Shown: in pieces, positions 33,178 to 42,404 of the stretch
Numbering within the stretch: position 1 is the first letter of the stretch
How the letters are laid out: the number at the start of each line of letters is the position of its first letter
The notes under the pieces: generated by a model
Told to the model about the DNA's origin: nothing
Databases searched by the model: none
What the model saw: only the letters and a program-made list of their open reading frames with translations
Position numbers and translations under genes: made by a program
Source: Gemmatimonadales bacterium
GTDB taxonomy: Bacteria; Gemmatimonadota; Gemmatimonadetes; Gemmatimonadales; JACORV01
NCBI GenBank assembly: GCA_035502185.1
Contig: DATJUT010000031.1
Coordinates: forward strand, 23,276-87,275
DNA: 64,000 nucleotides
Direction: 5' to 3'

Positions 33178-33393
33178 GTGGCAGGCGACGCCATCCAGAT
33201 GATGGGCACGATCACCGAGGTGCTCCCCAACACCACGTTCCGCGTGGAGCTCGAGAACGGCCATCAGATCCTGGCCTACGTCTCGGGGAAGATGCGCAAG
33301 AATTACATCCGGATTCTGCGCGGGGACCGGGTCGCGGTGGAGCTGTCCCCGTACGACCTGACCCGCGGCCGCATCACCTACCGATACAAGTGA
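33178..33393 (+). CDS. infA: Translation initiation factor IF-1
   Basis: A 71-residue S1/OB-fold protein that binds the 30S A site during initiation. [20 protein letters not shown] and the C-terminus [16 protein letters not shown] are essentially the family consensus. The start is GTG at 33178, aligned with the usual MAK(E)DAIE start. It stands alone instead of in the ribosomal-protein operon. Confidence 0.97.
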   Translation: MAGDAIQMMGTITEVLPNTTFRVELENGHQILAYVSGKMRKNYIRILRGDRVAVELSPYDLTRGRITYRYK

Positions 33394-33424
33394 CCGCTGG
33401 CGCACCTGCGCTGACCGTCTGCGG

Positions 33425-34567
33425 GTGAACAAGCAGTTCGGCGTCGTCTTCGCCGTCGTCTTCATCGACCTCCTCGGCTTCGGGATCGTCCTTCCGCTGC
33501 TGCCGACCTACGCGGCGGTCTTTCATGCGTCGCCGGCGGCCATCGGGTTCCTGGTCACCAGTTTCTCGCTGCTGCAGCTCGCGGCCGTGCCGCTGTGGGG
33601 CGGCGTCTCCGACCGCTTCGGGCGCCGGCCGGTGCTCATCGTCGGGCTGGTGGGCTCGACGGCTTCCTACGTGCTGTTCGCGGCGGCCGGCAGCTACTGG
33701 ACGCTGCTGGTCTCGCGGATGGTCGCCGGCGCCATGGGCGCCACCATCGGCGTGGCCCAGGCCTACATCGCCGACGTCACGCCGCCGGAGCGACGCGCCC
33801 ACGCCATGGGCATCCTCGGAGCGGCCTTCGCCATGGGGTTCATCCTCGGGCCCGCGCTGGGCGGCGTCCTCTCGGCGCACAGCTACAGCAGCGCCGGAGT
33901 CGTGGCGGCCGCGCTGTGCGCCGCCAACGCGGTGGGCGCGCTGCTCTGGCTCCGCGAGCCCCCCAGGCACGGCGCCAGCCGGGTCGGGCGCCGGCCGCTG
34001 CGCGGCATGGCGGCGCCGCTGGCGGCGAGCTTCCTCGTGACGGCCTCGTTTGCGGTCATCCACGTCACCTTGCCGCTGTTCGGTCGTGACGTGTGGCGCG
34101 ACAGCACCCGGCAGATGGGCCTGCTGTTCGCCTACATGGGCGTCGTATCCGCCCTCGTGCAGGGTGGCGTGGTGGGCCGGCTCGCCCCGCGAGTCGGTGA
34201 GGGGCGCCTCGCCGCGGCGGGCGCGCTGCTGCTCGCGCTCGGACTGGCCCTCGTGCCGGTCGCCGTGGCGCGGCCGCTGCTGTACCTGGCGCTGGGCGTG
34301 CTTTCGGCCGGCTCCGCCCTGGCAACGCCGAGCGTCTACGCCGTGGTGAGCCGGCGGGCGTCGGCCGCACAGCAGGGAGCGGCGCTCGGCATCACGCAGA
34401 CCGCGTCAACCCTGGGCCGGATCGTCGGACCGACGCTGGCAGGGTTCCTCATCGGCACGTCCGGAATGCGCGCGCCGTTCTGGGCCGGGGCGGTGCTGGG
34501 ACTGCTGGGGATGGTGGCGGCGCTGTTCCTGGCTCGCGCGCCGCGCCCGGAGCCGGCGCCGGGCTAG
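33425..34567 (+). CDS. MFS transporter, TetA-like
   Basis: A 380-residue twelve-helix major-facilitator protein. The N-terminus FIDLLGFGIVLPLLPTYA and motif A in the 2-3 loop, GGVSDRFGRRPVLIVG, match the TCR/TetA drug-antiporter group. The second half ends in a short tail APRPEPAPG. The GTG start is 31 bp after infA. The stop overlaps the convergent lepB stop by four bases. Its substrate is unknown; drug/proton antiport is the family norm. Confidence 0.88.
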   Translation: MNKQFGVVFAVVFIDLLGFGIVLPLLPTYAAVFHASPAAIGFLVTSFSLLQLAAVPLWGGVSDRFGRRPVLIVGLVGSTASYVLFAAAGSYWTLLVSRMVAGAMGATIGVAQAYIADVTPPERRAHAMGILGAAFAMGFILGPALGGVLSAHSYSSAGVVAAALCAANAVGALLWLREPPRHGASRVGRRPLRGMAAPLAASFLVTASFAVIHVTLPLFGRDVWRDSTRQMGLLFAYMGVVSALVQGGVVGRLAPRVGEGRLAAAGALLLALGLALVPVAVARPLLYLALGVLSAGSALATPSVYAVVSRRASAAQQGAALGITQTASTLGRIVGPTLAGFLIGTSGMRAPFWAGAVLGLLGMVAALFLARAPRPEPAPG

Positions 34568-35301
34568 AGCGGCCGGTGCCCGATGCGCCCCCAGCGGATC
34601 GCGGTGAGAAACGGCAGCGCCCGCCAGGAGTCGTGATCGAACGAGTAGTAGACGAACATGGGGCGGCCGCGGATCACGGACCGGGGCACGAAGCCCCAGT
34701 AGCGCGAGTCGTACGAGTTGTCCCGGTTGTCGCCCATGACGAAGAAGCTGTCGCGTGACACGACCAGCGGGCCCCAGTTGTCCCTGGTGGGCCGGTAGGT
34801 GTCACGGCTCACGCTCGGAAGCAGGTGATCGAGCTGCCAGTCCCTCATCGCAGGGTCACTCGGGTCGTCGGCCGAATCTACGTGCTCGACGTAACCTTCC
34901 CGCTGCGCGACCCCGTTGCGCCACAGGACGGCGTGCTTCATCTGCAGCGTGTCGCCCGGCATCCCCACGATCCGCTTGACCACCTTGACCCCGGCCTCGG
35001 TGCGCGAATCGAACACCACGATGTCGCCGCGCCGTGGCTCGCGGAGCGCCGGCAGCCGGCTGTGGATCAGCGGCACCTCGGCCCCGTACAGCGCCTTGTT
35101 CACGAACAGGAAATCCCCCACGAGCAAGGTGTGCTCCATGCTGCTCGAGGGAATGCGGAACGCCTCCACCAGGAGCGTCCGCAGCACGAACCAGATGACG
35201 AGCGCGACCGCCAGGGATTTCACCCACTCCCACGTCGCGTGGCGGAGGGTCTTCTTCGGCGGCCTGGCCTGGTCCGGCTTCGGGTGCTGGGCTTCGCTCA
35301 T
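34564..35301 (-). CDS. lepB: Signal peptidase I
   Basis: A 245-residue membrane-anchored Ser/Lys protease that removes Sec signal peptides. One membrane helix lies at about residues 28-44. The nucleophile S54 is in IPSSSMEHTL, the general base K109 in VKVVKRIVGMPGD, and GDNRDNSYDSRYWG is box E. The extra 40-residue loop around residues 125-165 is variable in the family. It starts with ATG at 35301. Confidence 0.95.
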   Translation of the reverse strand: MSEAQHPKPDQARPPKKTLRHATWEWVKSLAVALVIWFVLRTLLVEAFRIPSSSMEHTLLVGDFLFVNKALYGAEVPLIHSRLPALREPRRGDIVVFDSRTEAGVKVVKRIVGMPGDTLQMKHAVLWRNGVAQREGYVEHVDSADDPSDPAMRDWQLDHLLPSVSRDTYRPTRDNWGPLVVSRDSFFVMGDNRDNSYDSRYWGFVPRSVIRGRPMFVYYSFDHDSWRALPFLTAIRWGRIGHRPL

Positions 35302-35374
35302 GCGTCTCCCGCCTCCGTCGTCTCACATCCGAAGACCACTTCACCCTGACAACGTGCCGCTCGGCCCCTGAGTT

Positions 35375-36442
35375 TCAGGGCACCCAGTCGGCGATGAAGA
35401 TGTTCGTCTCGTGCGGCTGCGTGCCGTGCCGGTTCGAGGCCCAGATCAGCTGCTTGCCGTCCGGGGAGAACATCGGGAAGCTGTCGAAATCCGGATCCGT
35501 CGTCACCTGCTCCAGCCCGGTCCCGTCGAGATTGACGAGGTACAGGTCGAAGTTCCGGCCGCGCGGGTCCTTGGAGTTGGACGCGAAGATGATCCGCCGG
35601 TCGTCGGGGGTGAAGTAGGGTGCGAAGTTGGCCCCGCCCAGGTGGGTGATCTGGTGCTGGTCCGAGCCGTCGGCGTTCATCACCCACAGCTCCATGTCCA
35701 GCGGCCGGACGAGGTTCTGGCGCAGCAGGCGGCGGTACTCCGCCTGCTCGGTCGGCGTGGAGGGGTGAAACGCCCGGTAGACGATCTTCTTGCCGTCGTG
35801 CGACCACCACGGGCCGCCGTCGTAGCCCAGGGTGCGCGTGAGCTGGCGCACGTGGGTCCCGTCGATCCGCATGGTGTAGATGTCGAGGTCCCCGTGCCGC
35901 ATCGAGGTGAAGACGATGGACTGCCCGTCGGGCGACACCACGGACTCCGCGTCGTAGCCCGGCGTCCTGGTGAGCCGCCGCAGGTCGGTGCCGTCCACGT
36001 TGGCGGTGAAGATGTCGTAGTCGTCGAGGCCCCACACGTACCCCTGCGAGTAGTCGGGCGGCTTCGGGCAGTCGGCCCCCGCGAGATGGGTCGAGGAGAA
36101 CAGGACCTTCCGGTCGTGGTCGAAGAAGTAGCCGCAGGTCGTGCGTCCCAGCCCGGTGGAGACGCGATGCACGTCGGAGCCGTCGACGTTCATCACGAAC
36201 TCCTGGTCGCACGGGTGGTCGCCCCTCGTGCTCTGGAAGACGATCTTGCTCCCGTCGTCGGAGAAGTACGCCTCGGCGTTCTGGCCGCCGAAGGTGAGTT
36301 GGCGGATGTTGGCGAGGTGGACCTCGCCGGAATCCGGCTGGATGGCACGCCACGTCGGCTGCGGCGCCGGTTGCTGGCCCGCCAGCGTGGCGACCGCAGC
36401 CGCGGCCATCGCGGCGATCAGGGCAGATGTCTTGAGGAGCAT
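35375..36442 (-). CDS. Exported TolB-like beta-propeller (PD40 repeats)
   Basis: A 355-residue protein with a signal peptide ending near LAGQQ (residue 23). At least five WD40-like PD40 repeats follow: FSDDGSKIVFQSTRGD, VSPDGQSIVFTSMRHGD, WSHDGKKIVYRAF, FTPDDRRIIFASNSKD and FSPDGKQLIWASNRHG. They form a TolB-type propeller. No other Tol/Pal gene is close, so it is probably a stand-alone periplasmic propeller, perhaps peptidase-associated. The start ATG at 36442 has GAGG upstream context. Confidence 0.87.
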   Translation of the reverse strand: MLLKTSALIAAMAAAAVATLAGQQPAPQPTWRAIQPDSGEVHLANIRQLTFGGQNAEAYFSDDGSKIVFQSTRGDHPCDQEFVMNVDGSDVHRVSTGLGRTTCGYFFDHDRKVLFSSTHLAGADCPKPPDYSQGYVWGLDDYDIFTANVDGTDLRRLTRTPGYDAESVVSPDGQSIVFTSMRHGDLDIYTMRIDGTHVRQLTRTLGYDGGPWWSHDGKKIVYRAFHPSTPTEQAEYRRLLRQNLVRPLDMELWVMNADGSDQHQITHLGGANFAPYFTPDDRRIIFASNSKDPRGRNFDLYLVNLDGTGLEQVTTDPDFDSFPMFSPDGKQLIWASNRHGTQPHETNIFIADWVP

Positions 36443-36489
36443 GGCCTCAATTCTAACCGCGCGTCCGGAACGTGACCAACTCCGTGGCT

Positions 36490-37143
36490 CTACGGACACT
36501 GTGGCGGCTGGGCGCTCGGCGGGGCGAGCTCTCCCGCCGGACGGAGGGCCAGGTAGCGCCACCCGGTCGGCGCCGAATCGGGAGCCGGCGCCTCCGCCCA
36601 CAGCGCCAGCGCGCACGGCCCGTGTTCGCCGGCGACGACGCGCGGTGCTTCCTCGGGCTCGGCCGACAGGCGGAAGCCGGCCGCGGCGGTCTCGAGCTCT
36701 TCGGCCATCATCCCGCGGGCGCCGGCGAGGAAGATCGGGTACGACGTGCCGGCCGAGTCGGCGACGTACCCCAGCAGATCCGGCAGACCGTCGCCCGTGA
36801 CGTCCTCGAACACGAACGCACCGATGGTCGCCGCGGACGACATCACGTCCGAGCGCCCTAGCCGGACCGGCGCACTGTCGCCGGCAACCCACAGGTCCGC
36901 CCGGGCCTGCGGCACGCCCTGAATCCCGGACTCGACGTCCACCAGCACGAACACGAGACCCGCCGGCCCGGTCCAGGTGTAGAGCGCGGCCGGCACGGCG
37001 TCCGCAGCGCGATAGGCCTCCCGCACCCGGAAGGACGCCTGGGCCTCGGCGCCCGGCGCCGCGCCGGCGGCGGTTCGGTCCTTCGCGCACGCACCGGCCA
37101 GCACCGCGCATCCGGCCACCATCGCCGCGCCGGCCAGTCTCAC
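36490..37143 (-). CDS. Hypothetical lipoprotein
   Basis: A 217-residue lipoprotein with lipobox VLAGAC (Cys19). One central segment, FEDVTGDGLPDLLGYVADSA, resembles an FG-GAP or calcium-binding Asp-rich repeat (DVTGDGLPD). The rest is not recognised. The GTG start overlaps the stop of the lytic transglycosylase gene, so it may be associated with cell-wall turnover. It follows that gene on the same strand. Confidence 0.7.
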   Translation of the reverse strand: MRLAGAAMVAGCAVLAGACAKDRTAAGAAPGAEAQASFRVREAYRAADAVPAALYTWTGPAGLVFVLVDVESGIQGVPQARADLWVAGDSAPVRLGRSDVMSSAATIGAFVFEDVTGDGLPDLLGYVADSAGTSYPIFLAGARGMMAEELETAAAGFRLSAEPEEAPRVVAGEHGPCALALWAEAPAPDSAPTGWRYLALRPAGELAPPSAQPPQCP

Positions 37144-39449
37144 GCCGGCCCCGCCCCGGGCGCGCCGTACACGCGCCGATACCACTGGTAGTTGGCGTAC
37201 ACGCTTCGAACGTAGTCGCGCGTCTCCGCGATGGGCAGGCGCTCGATGAACAGGTCCGGGTCGCGCATCTCCGGCCACCGCCGCCAGCGCACGAAGTGCT
37301 GCGGGCCGGCGTCGTAGCTGGCGATGACGGCGTACAGCGGGAGCGAATCGCGCAGCAGGCGGTCGCTGAGATAGCGCGCGCCGAAGTGGAGGTTGAAATC
37401 CGCCACGAAGAGCAGCCCCGGATCCCACGGACCGAGCCGCCGGCTCATCTGCCGCGCCGTCACCGGCAGCAGCTGGCTCAGGCCACGCGCACCGGCCCGC
37501 GAGCGGGCCCGGAGCTGAAAGCGGGACTCCTGGCGGACGATCGCGGCCAGCAGCATGGGGTCCACACACTGCTCTTGGGCCTCGGCCTCGACCACCGCCC
37601 GGTAGGGCAAGGGGAAGAGGGCCTCCGCGATCCCGCGCGTGAGCGGCGCCCGAGCACCGGCCGAGACGCCGAGGAAGATCGCTTCCTGCGCGAAGCCGGC
37701 CCGGGTGGCCGCCGCGGCGGCGGCGGCCAGCAGCTGCGGGGAGGCGCTGGAGTCCTTGCTCCACCCCAGGGCCTCCGCGCGCGCCTCCGCCGTCAGGCCG
37801 ACCGCGGCCAGCAGCTCGATGCGATCGGCCGCACGGGTGGGCGAGAGGCTCTGCGGCGAGGGCGGCGGCAGCATCGAATCCCGCTCGAGCGGCAGCGAGT
37901 CGCCCACCAGGGAACGCGCGCGCACACCGTAGTATCCGGTTGGATCCTCCGCCGCGATGGCGCGGAGCGCCGCGGCCGCCCCGGCGTCGTGCCGTTCCAG
38001 CGCGAGCCGCGCCACCCAGTACTTCGGGGCAGGGCCGAGGCGGTGCGCCGTGTCGCCGGCGAGCACCGCGGCCAGGCCCGCGGCCGCAGAGTCCACCGAG
38101 CCTGCGGCGTACGCCGCCAGCGCCAGCCGGAACCGCGCGACGACCGCCGCGGGCGTGCCGCCGAAACTCCGCACCAGGAGATCGTACCACCGGCGCTCCG
38201 CCTCGGGCGTTCCCTGCCATCGCTCGTGGTCGGCGAGGACGAGCGCCGCGGCCGCGACCGAGGTGTCGCCCGCGTCCGTCCGGGCCAGGCGCGTCACCAG
38301 CGAGTCCGCCTCCGTCCACCGCCCGGCGGCTCCCAGGACCTGGACCATCGCCTTCGACAGCATCGGCACGGCGGCGGGCCGCGGCTGCAGCCGCGCGCGC
38401 GCGCCGGCGAGGGCCGCACGCGCCGCCGCGATCCGGTGCCGCGCGGCATCGACCTGCGCCAACTCGAGCCACGTCACGGCGCCGGTGTCCTTCGCGGCGA
38501 GTGCCCGCCGGAGGTAGCGCTCCGCCGATCTGAGGTCGCCGTGCGCCCGGTAGGCTCGCGCGATGCCGAGCAGTTCGGCCTGGGTCGGGGCTGTCCGCTG
38601 CTCCATGATGAAGGAGGCTGCCAGCACGGCCGCCGGCCGTGCGGGGTCGGCCGTGAGCAGCGCGTCGGCCCTGAGACGCGCCACGTCCGGATGGCCGAGC
38701 ATCGTCTCGACGCGAGCGGCGTCGAGCACGCGGCCGCGCCGCAGGTAGATGGCGAGCGCTCCATGCAGATTGCCGGCCGCCTCGCGGCGCTGCGCCACGA
38801 GACTGTCGGCGGCCTGCGCGGCTCCGGGCGAGCGCATGCTCGCCATCGCGGGGAAGGCGGATTCCGTGTCCGGATCCAGCTCGGCGCCGCGCAGGATGAA
38901 CCAGTCGGCGAGATCGGGCACGCGCTCCGCCGCGCGGCCCCATGCCTCGGCCGCAGAGTCCAGCTCGTGCAGCTGCTCGAACGCCACCGCCATGCGCACG
39001 ACGGCCGCGGCCCGCTCGACCGGCCGTGCGCCGGCCAACGCGGCGAGCCGCCGTTCTCTCGCCACCACGGAACGCCAGCGTCCGGCGCGCTCGTCCTGCC
39101 GAGCCGCCAGGGCGAGCAGCTCCGGGACCGTGTCCGCACCGCCCACGCGCGCGAGCATCGCGTCCGCGTCCGCCGGGCGCCCCAGCCCGTCCTGGATGGC
39201 GAGATGCAGGAGGGTGGCCCGCAGCAGGCCGGGCCCCCGCGCGCCTCTCAGGGTCGGTGCCACTCGTGCGGCGTGCCAGTAGCGGCCGGCGGCAACCAGG
39301 CTCTCGGGACTGACGACCCCGGGCGAACGGCACGCGGCGCTGTCCACGGCGCGCCGCTCGGCGCCGACCGGCGCCGCGTCCCGCGCGCGGCTTGCGGGCG
39401 CGCGCCAGCAGACCAGCAGCGCGGCGACCAGCAGCCAGCGCGGCGTCAC
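37140..39449 (-). CDS. Soluble lytic murein transglycosylase (Slt-like)
   Basis: A 769-residue exported enzyme that cleaves peptidoglycan with 1,6-anhydro-muropeptide formation. The signal peptide covers about residues 1-22. A long superhelical U/L-type domain of TPR-like helices occupies residues 50-600. The catalytic SLT domain near the C-terminus has RQESRF with E641, then GARGLSQLLPVTA and ASYDAGPQHFVRW. The GTG start at 39449 gives the signal peptide. The rpiA stop lies 13 bp upstream, so the two are cotranscribed. Confidence 0.88.
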   Translation of the reverse strand: MTPRWLLVAALLVCWRAPASRARDAAPVGAERRAVDSAACRSPGVVSPESLVAAGRYWHAARVAPTLRGARGPGLLRATLLHLAIQDGLGRPADADAMLARVGGADTVPELLALAARQDERAGRWRSVVARERRLAALAGARPVERAAAVVRMAVAFEQLHELDSAAEAWGRAAERVPDLADWFILRGAELDPDTESAFPAMASMRSPGAAQAADSLVAQRREAAGNLHGALAIYLRRGRVLDAARVETMLGHPDVARLRADALLTADPARPAAVLAASFIMEQRTAPTQAELLGIARAYRAHGDLRSAERYLRRALAAKDTGAVTWLELAQVDAARHRIAAARAALAGARARLQPRPAAVPMLSKAMVQVLGAAGRWTEADSLVTRLARTDAGDTSVAAAALVLADHERWQGTPEAERRWYDLLVRSFGGTPAAVVARFRLALAAYAAGSVDSAAAGLAAVLAGDTAHRLGPAPKYWVARLALERHDAGAAAALRAIAAEDPTGYYGVRARSLVGDSLPLERDSMLPPPSPQSLSPTRAADRIELLAAVGLTAEARAEALGWSKDSSASPQLLAAAAAAATRAGFAQEAIFLGVSAGARAPLTRGIAEALFPLPYRAVVEAEAQEQCVDPMLLAAIVRQESRFQLRARSRAGARGLSQLLPVTARQMSRRLGPWDPGLLFVADFNLHFGARYLSDRLLRDSLPLYAVIASYDAGPQHFVRWRRWPEMRDPDLFIERLPIAETRDYVRSVYANYQWYRRVYGAPGAGPA

Positions 39450-39462
39450 CGGAAGGACCGGT

Positions 39463-40158
39463 TCAGCGCTTGAGGAGGCGCACGCCGCGAACGCCGGCCA
39501 CGACGGCGATCTTGGCGATGCGCAGGAACAGGCCGTCCTCCACCACGCCGGTGCGCCGGGCGAGCGCGCGGGCCAAGGCTGCAGGATCGGCGATGCCCCG
39601 GGGGAAGCGGCAGTCCACGAGGTAGTTGCCGTTGTCGGTGACGAACGGCGCACCCCCGGGTGCGCGCCGCAGCGCCGGCTCCGCCCCCAGCGAGGCGAAG
39701 AAGGGCAAGAGGCGGCTCCATCCGAACGGAACGACCTCGACGGGGAGCGGCACGCGCGTGCCGAGTCGCCGCACCAGCTTCGATTCGTCGGCAACCACGA
39801 CGTACCGCTTCGCGGCCGAGGCCACGACCTTCTCCCTGAGTAGCGCGCCGCCGAGGCCCTTGATCAAGTCGAGGCGCGGACCGACCTCGTCGGCACCGTC
39901 GATGACCAACGCGACCTCGGGGCACTGCTCCAGAGTCACCAGCGGGATGCCGAGCGCTCGGCACCGGCTCTCGGTGTCCGCGGACGTGGGCACGGCCACC
40001 ACGTCCGCCACGAGCCCCCGCCGCAGCCGCTCGGCCAGAAGCTCGAGCAAAGGCCGGACGGTCGAGCCCGTCCCCAAGCCGATCACCGTGCCGCTCTCGA
40101 TGAACTGGACGGCACGCTCGGCGGCCGCACGCTTCAGCGCTTCGACGGACGCGGTCAT
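39463..40158 (-). CDS. rpiA: Ribose-5-phosphate isomerase A
   Basis: A 231-residue enzyme interconverting ribose 5-phosphate and ribulose 5-phosphate. GLGTGSTVRPLLE at about 27-39 is the phosphate-binding loop. IDGADEVGPRLDLIKGLGGALLREK holds the catalytic aspartates, lysine and glutamate. TDNGNYLVDC is in the C-terminal half. It is divergent from the glucan/pentose-phosphate operon starting at 40392, so the pathway genes flank one control region. Confidence 0.93.
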   Translation of the reverse strand: MTASVEALKRAAAERAVQFIESGTVIGLGTGSTVRPLLELLAERLRRGLVADVVAVPTSADTESRCRALGIPLVTLEQCPEVALVIDGADEVGPRLDLIKGLGGALLREKVVASAAKRYVVVADESKLVRRLGTRVPLPVEVVPFGWSRLLPFFASLGAEPALRRAPGGAPFVTDNGNYLVDCRFPRGIADPAALARALARRTGVVEDGLFLRIAKIAVVAGVRGVRLLKR

Positions 40159-40367
40159 GGTCGCACCACAAGATGGCGCGAGAGGCGCGGACTAGAAAGG
40201 CAGGCGGTGATCAGGGATCGTCTCGGCCAGGAACCCGCTCACCGGGCCCAGCGCGCCCTACTACTCGATGCCGGCGGTCACCCGCGCGCTCGCGTCGCAG
40301 GTGGCCGCCGCGGCCGGGGCGACCGGGCGCGTTGCCGCCGGGCCGGGACCCCGGTCGCGGCCGCGGT

Positions 40368-40373
40368 TATATT
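40368..40373 (+). promoter_or_regulatory. -10 box of the GH15 operon, with very short leader
   Basis: TATATT stands 18 bp before the ATG at 40392, so the leader should be about 12 nt and has no Shine-Dalgarno. A GC hairpin, GCGACCGGG with CCCGGTCGC (40319-40358), lies just upstream. No good -35 element is visible at the right distance. Confidence 0.4.
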
Positions 40374-40391
40374 GCTTCCACACCGATCCAC

Positions 40392-42404
40392 ATGCCGCGC
40401 GACCTGCCGCTTTCCAACGGGACGCTGCTCGTAGCGTTCGACCTCGAGTATCGGATCCGCGACGTGTATTTCCCGCACGTCGGGATGGAGAACCACGCCG
40501 ACGGACACCTCTTCCGCGTCGGCGTGTGGGTGGACGGCCGCTTCGGCTGGCTGGACGGAACCTGGGCGCTCCAGCGCCGCTACGCCGATCCCTCCCTGGC
40601 GACGAGCGTGACGGCGGCCAGCGAGGCCCTCGGCGTCGCGCTCCAGTTCACCGACGCGGTGGATTTCTACGAGAACGTGCTGGTGCGGCGGATCCAGGTG
40701 ACGAACCGGAGCGCCGCCGCGCGCGAGATTCGCGTCTTCCTGCACCACGACTTCCGCCTCAAGGAGAACGACGTCGGTGACACGGCCCTGTACTCGCCCG
40801 AGACCGGGGCCCTGCTGCACTACAAGGACGACCGCTACTTCCTGATGAACTGCCTGGCGGGTGGAGTGGTCGGCGTCCAGCACTACGCCTGCGGACAGAC
40901 GGAGGTGGGCGGCGCTGAAGGCACGTGGCGGGATGCCGAGGACGGCACGCTGCAGGGCAATCCGATCGCTCAGGGCTCGGTGGACTCCACCATGGGCGTG
41001 ACCCTCACGATCGGTGCGGGCGAAACCGGCGAGTTCTACTACTGGATGGCCGCCGGGCGCGACTTCCGCGAGGTCGCGACCATCGACGCGGTGGTTCGCG
41101 ACAAATCGCCCGCCGAGTTGCTTCGGCGCACCCAGAACTACTGGCGGCTGTGGGGCGCCCGCGAAAGCTCGCGGTTCGGCGACCTGCCTGCGGATATCGT
41201 GGACCGGTACTGCCAGAGCCTCCTCATCATCCGCTCCCAGATCGACGCCGAGGGGGCGGTGCTGGCGGCCAACGACAGCGACATCATCCGGTTCAACCGC
41301 GACACTTACTCGTACGCCTGGCCCCGCGACGGCGCGCTGGCGAGCGTCGCGCTCCTGCGCTCGGGCCAGCCGGTGGCCGCCGAGCGGTTCCTCGAGTTCT
41401 GCGCTCGGGTCATCTCGCCGGAGGGCTTCCTCCGGCACAAGTACAACCCCGACGGGACGCTGGCCTCCTCGTGGCACGGCTACGTGCGCGACGGCAAGGC
41501 GGTACTGCCCATCCAGGAAGACGAGACCGCGCTCGTGGTGTGGGCGCTGGGCGAGTACTTCGACCGCTCCCGTCGCGTGGAAACGATCGGGCCGTTCTAC
41601 CGCCCGCTGGTCACGCGACCCGGTGATTTCCTCGCCAAGTACGTGGATGCGCGCTCGGGGCTACCGCTGCCCTCCTACGATTTGTGGGAGGAGCGGTGGG
41701 GAGTCCACCTGTTCACCGTCGCGGCGGTCGTGGCCGGCCTGCGTGCGGCGGCGCGGCTGACGGCGGCGTTCGGAGAAGACGAGCGCGCCGCACGCTACCG
41801 CGCCGCCGGCGACCGGATGCTCGCCGCGATGCGCGCGGTGATGTGGAGCGAGCGGGACGGCCGCTTCCTGCGCATGGTCTCGCCCGGACCCGGCGGCTAC
41901 CAGGGCGACCCCACGATCGATTCGAGCGTCTTCGGGGTGGTCGAGTTCGGGGTCCTGCCGCCCGACGATCCGCAGGTCGCGGCGACGATGCAACAGGTGG
42001 AGGACCGGCTGCGCGTCCGGACCGACGTGGGCGGCCTGGCGCGCTACGAGAACGACGCGTACCAGCAGGTGGAGAAGCAGGACACCGCGCGGGTCCCGGG
42101 CAATCCCTGGTTCGTCAGCACGCTGTGGCTGGCGCGGCATCACCTGATGCGGGCGCAGGTTCCCGAGGAACTGGCCCACGGGCTCGAGCTCATCCACTGG
42201 GCGGCCCGCCATGCGTTGCCCTCGGGCGTGATGGCCGAGCAGCTCCACCCCTTCACGGGCGAACCGCTCTCGGTCTCCCCCCTGACCTGGAGCCAAGCGG
42301 CCTTCGTCATCGCCGTCGAGGAGTACCTCGACCGCGTGCGCCGTCTCACCACGTGCCCCACCTGCGGCCAGGCCCGTTCCGCCGCGGCGCAGGTCCCGGC
42401 GTGA
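40392..42404 (+). CDS. GH15 family glucan hydrolase (glucoamylase/trehalase-like)
   Basis: A 670-residue enzyme with an N-terminal super-beta-sandwich and a C-terminal (alpha/alpha)6 barrel. Barrel motifs are SYAWPRDGALASVALL, IQEDETALVVWALGEYFD and YDLWEERWGVHLFTVAA, where the LWEE glutamate is the likely general acid. No signal peptide is present, so it acts in the cytoplasm on glycogen-like or disaccharide substrates. The extreme C-terminus has an added CPTC motif. The start ATG at 40392 follows a TATATT box by 18 bp. The stop overlaps pgl (GTGA). Confidence 0.85.
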   Translation: MPRDLPLSNGTLLVAFDLEYRIRDVYFPHVGMENHADGHLFRVGVWVDGRFGWLDGTWALQRRYADPSLATSVTAASEALGVALQFTDAVDFYENVLVRRIQVTNRSAAAREIRVFLHHDFRLKENDVGDTALYSPETGALLHYKDDRYFLMNCLAGGVVGVQHYACGQTEVGGAEGTWRDAEDGTLQGNPIAQGSVDSTMGVTLTIGAGETGEFYYWMAAGRDFREVATIDAVVRDKSPAELLRRTQNYWRLWGARESSRFGDLPADIVDRYCQSLLIIRSQIDAEGAVLAANDSDIIRFNRDTYSYAWPRDGALASVALLRSGQPVAAERFLEFCARVISPEGFLRHKYNPDGTLASSWHGYVRDGKAVLPIQEDETALVVWALGEYFDRSRRVETIGPFYRPLVTRPGDFLAKYVDARSGLPLPSYDLWEERWGVHLFTVAAVVAGLRAAARLTAAFGEDERAARYRAAGDRMLAAMRAVMWSERDGRFLRMVSPGPGGYQGDPTIDSSVFGVVEFGVLPPDDPQVAATMQQVEDRLRVRTDVGGLARYENDAYQQVEKQDTARVPGNPWFVSTLWLARHHLMRAQVPEELAHGLELIHWAARHALPSGVMAEQLHPFTGEPLSVSPLTWSQAAFVIAVEEYLDRVRRLTTCPTCGQARSAAAQVPA

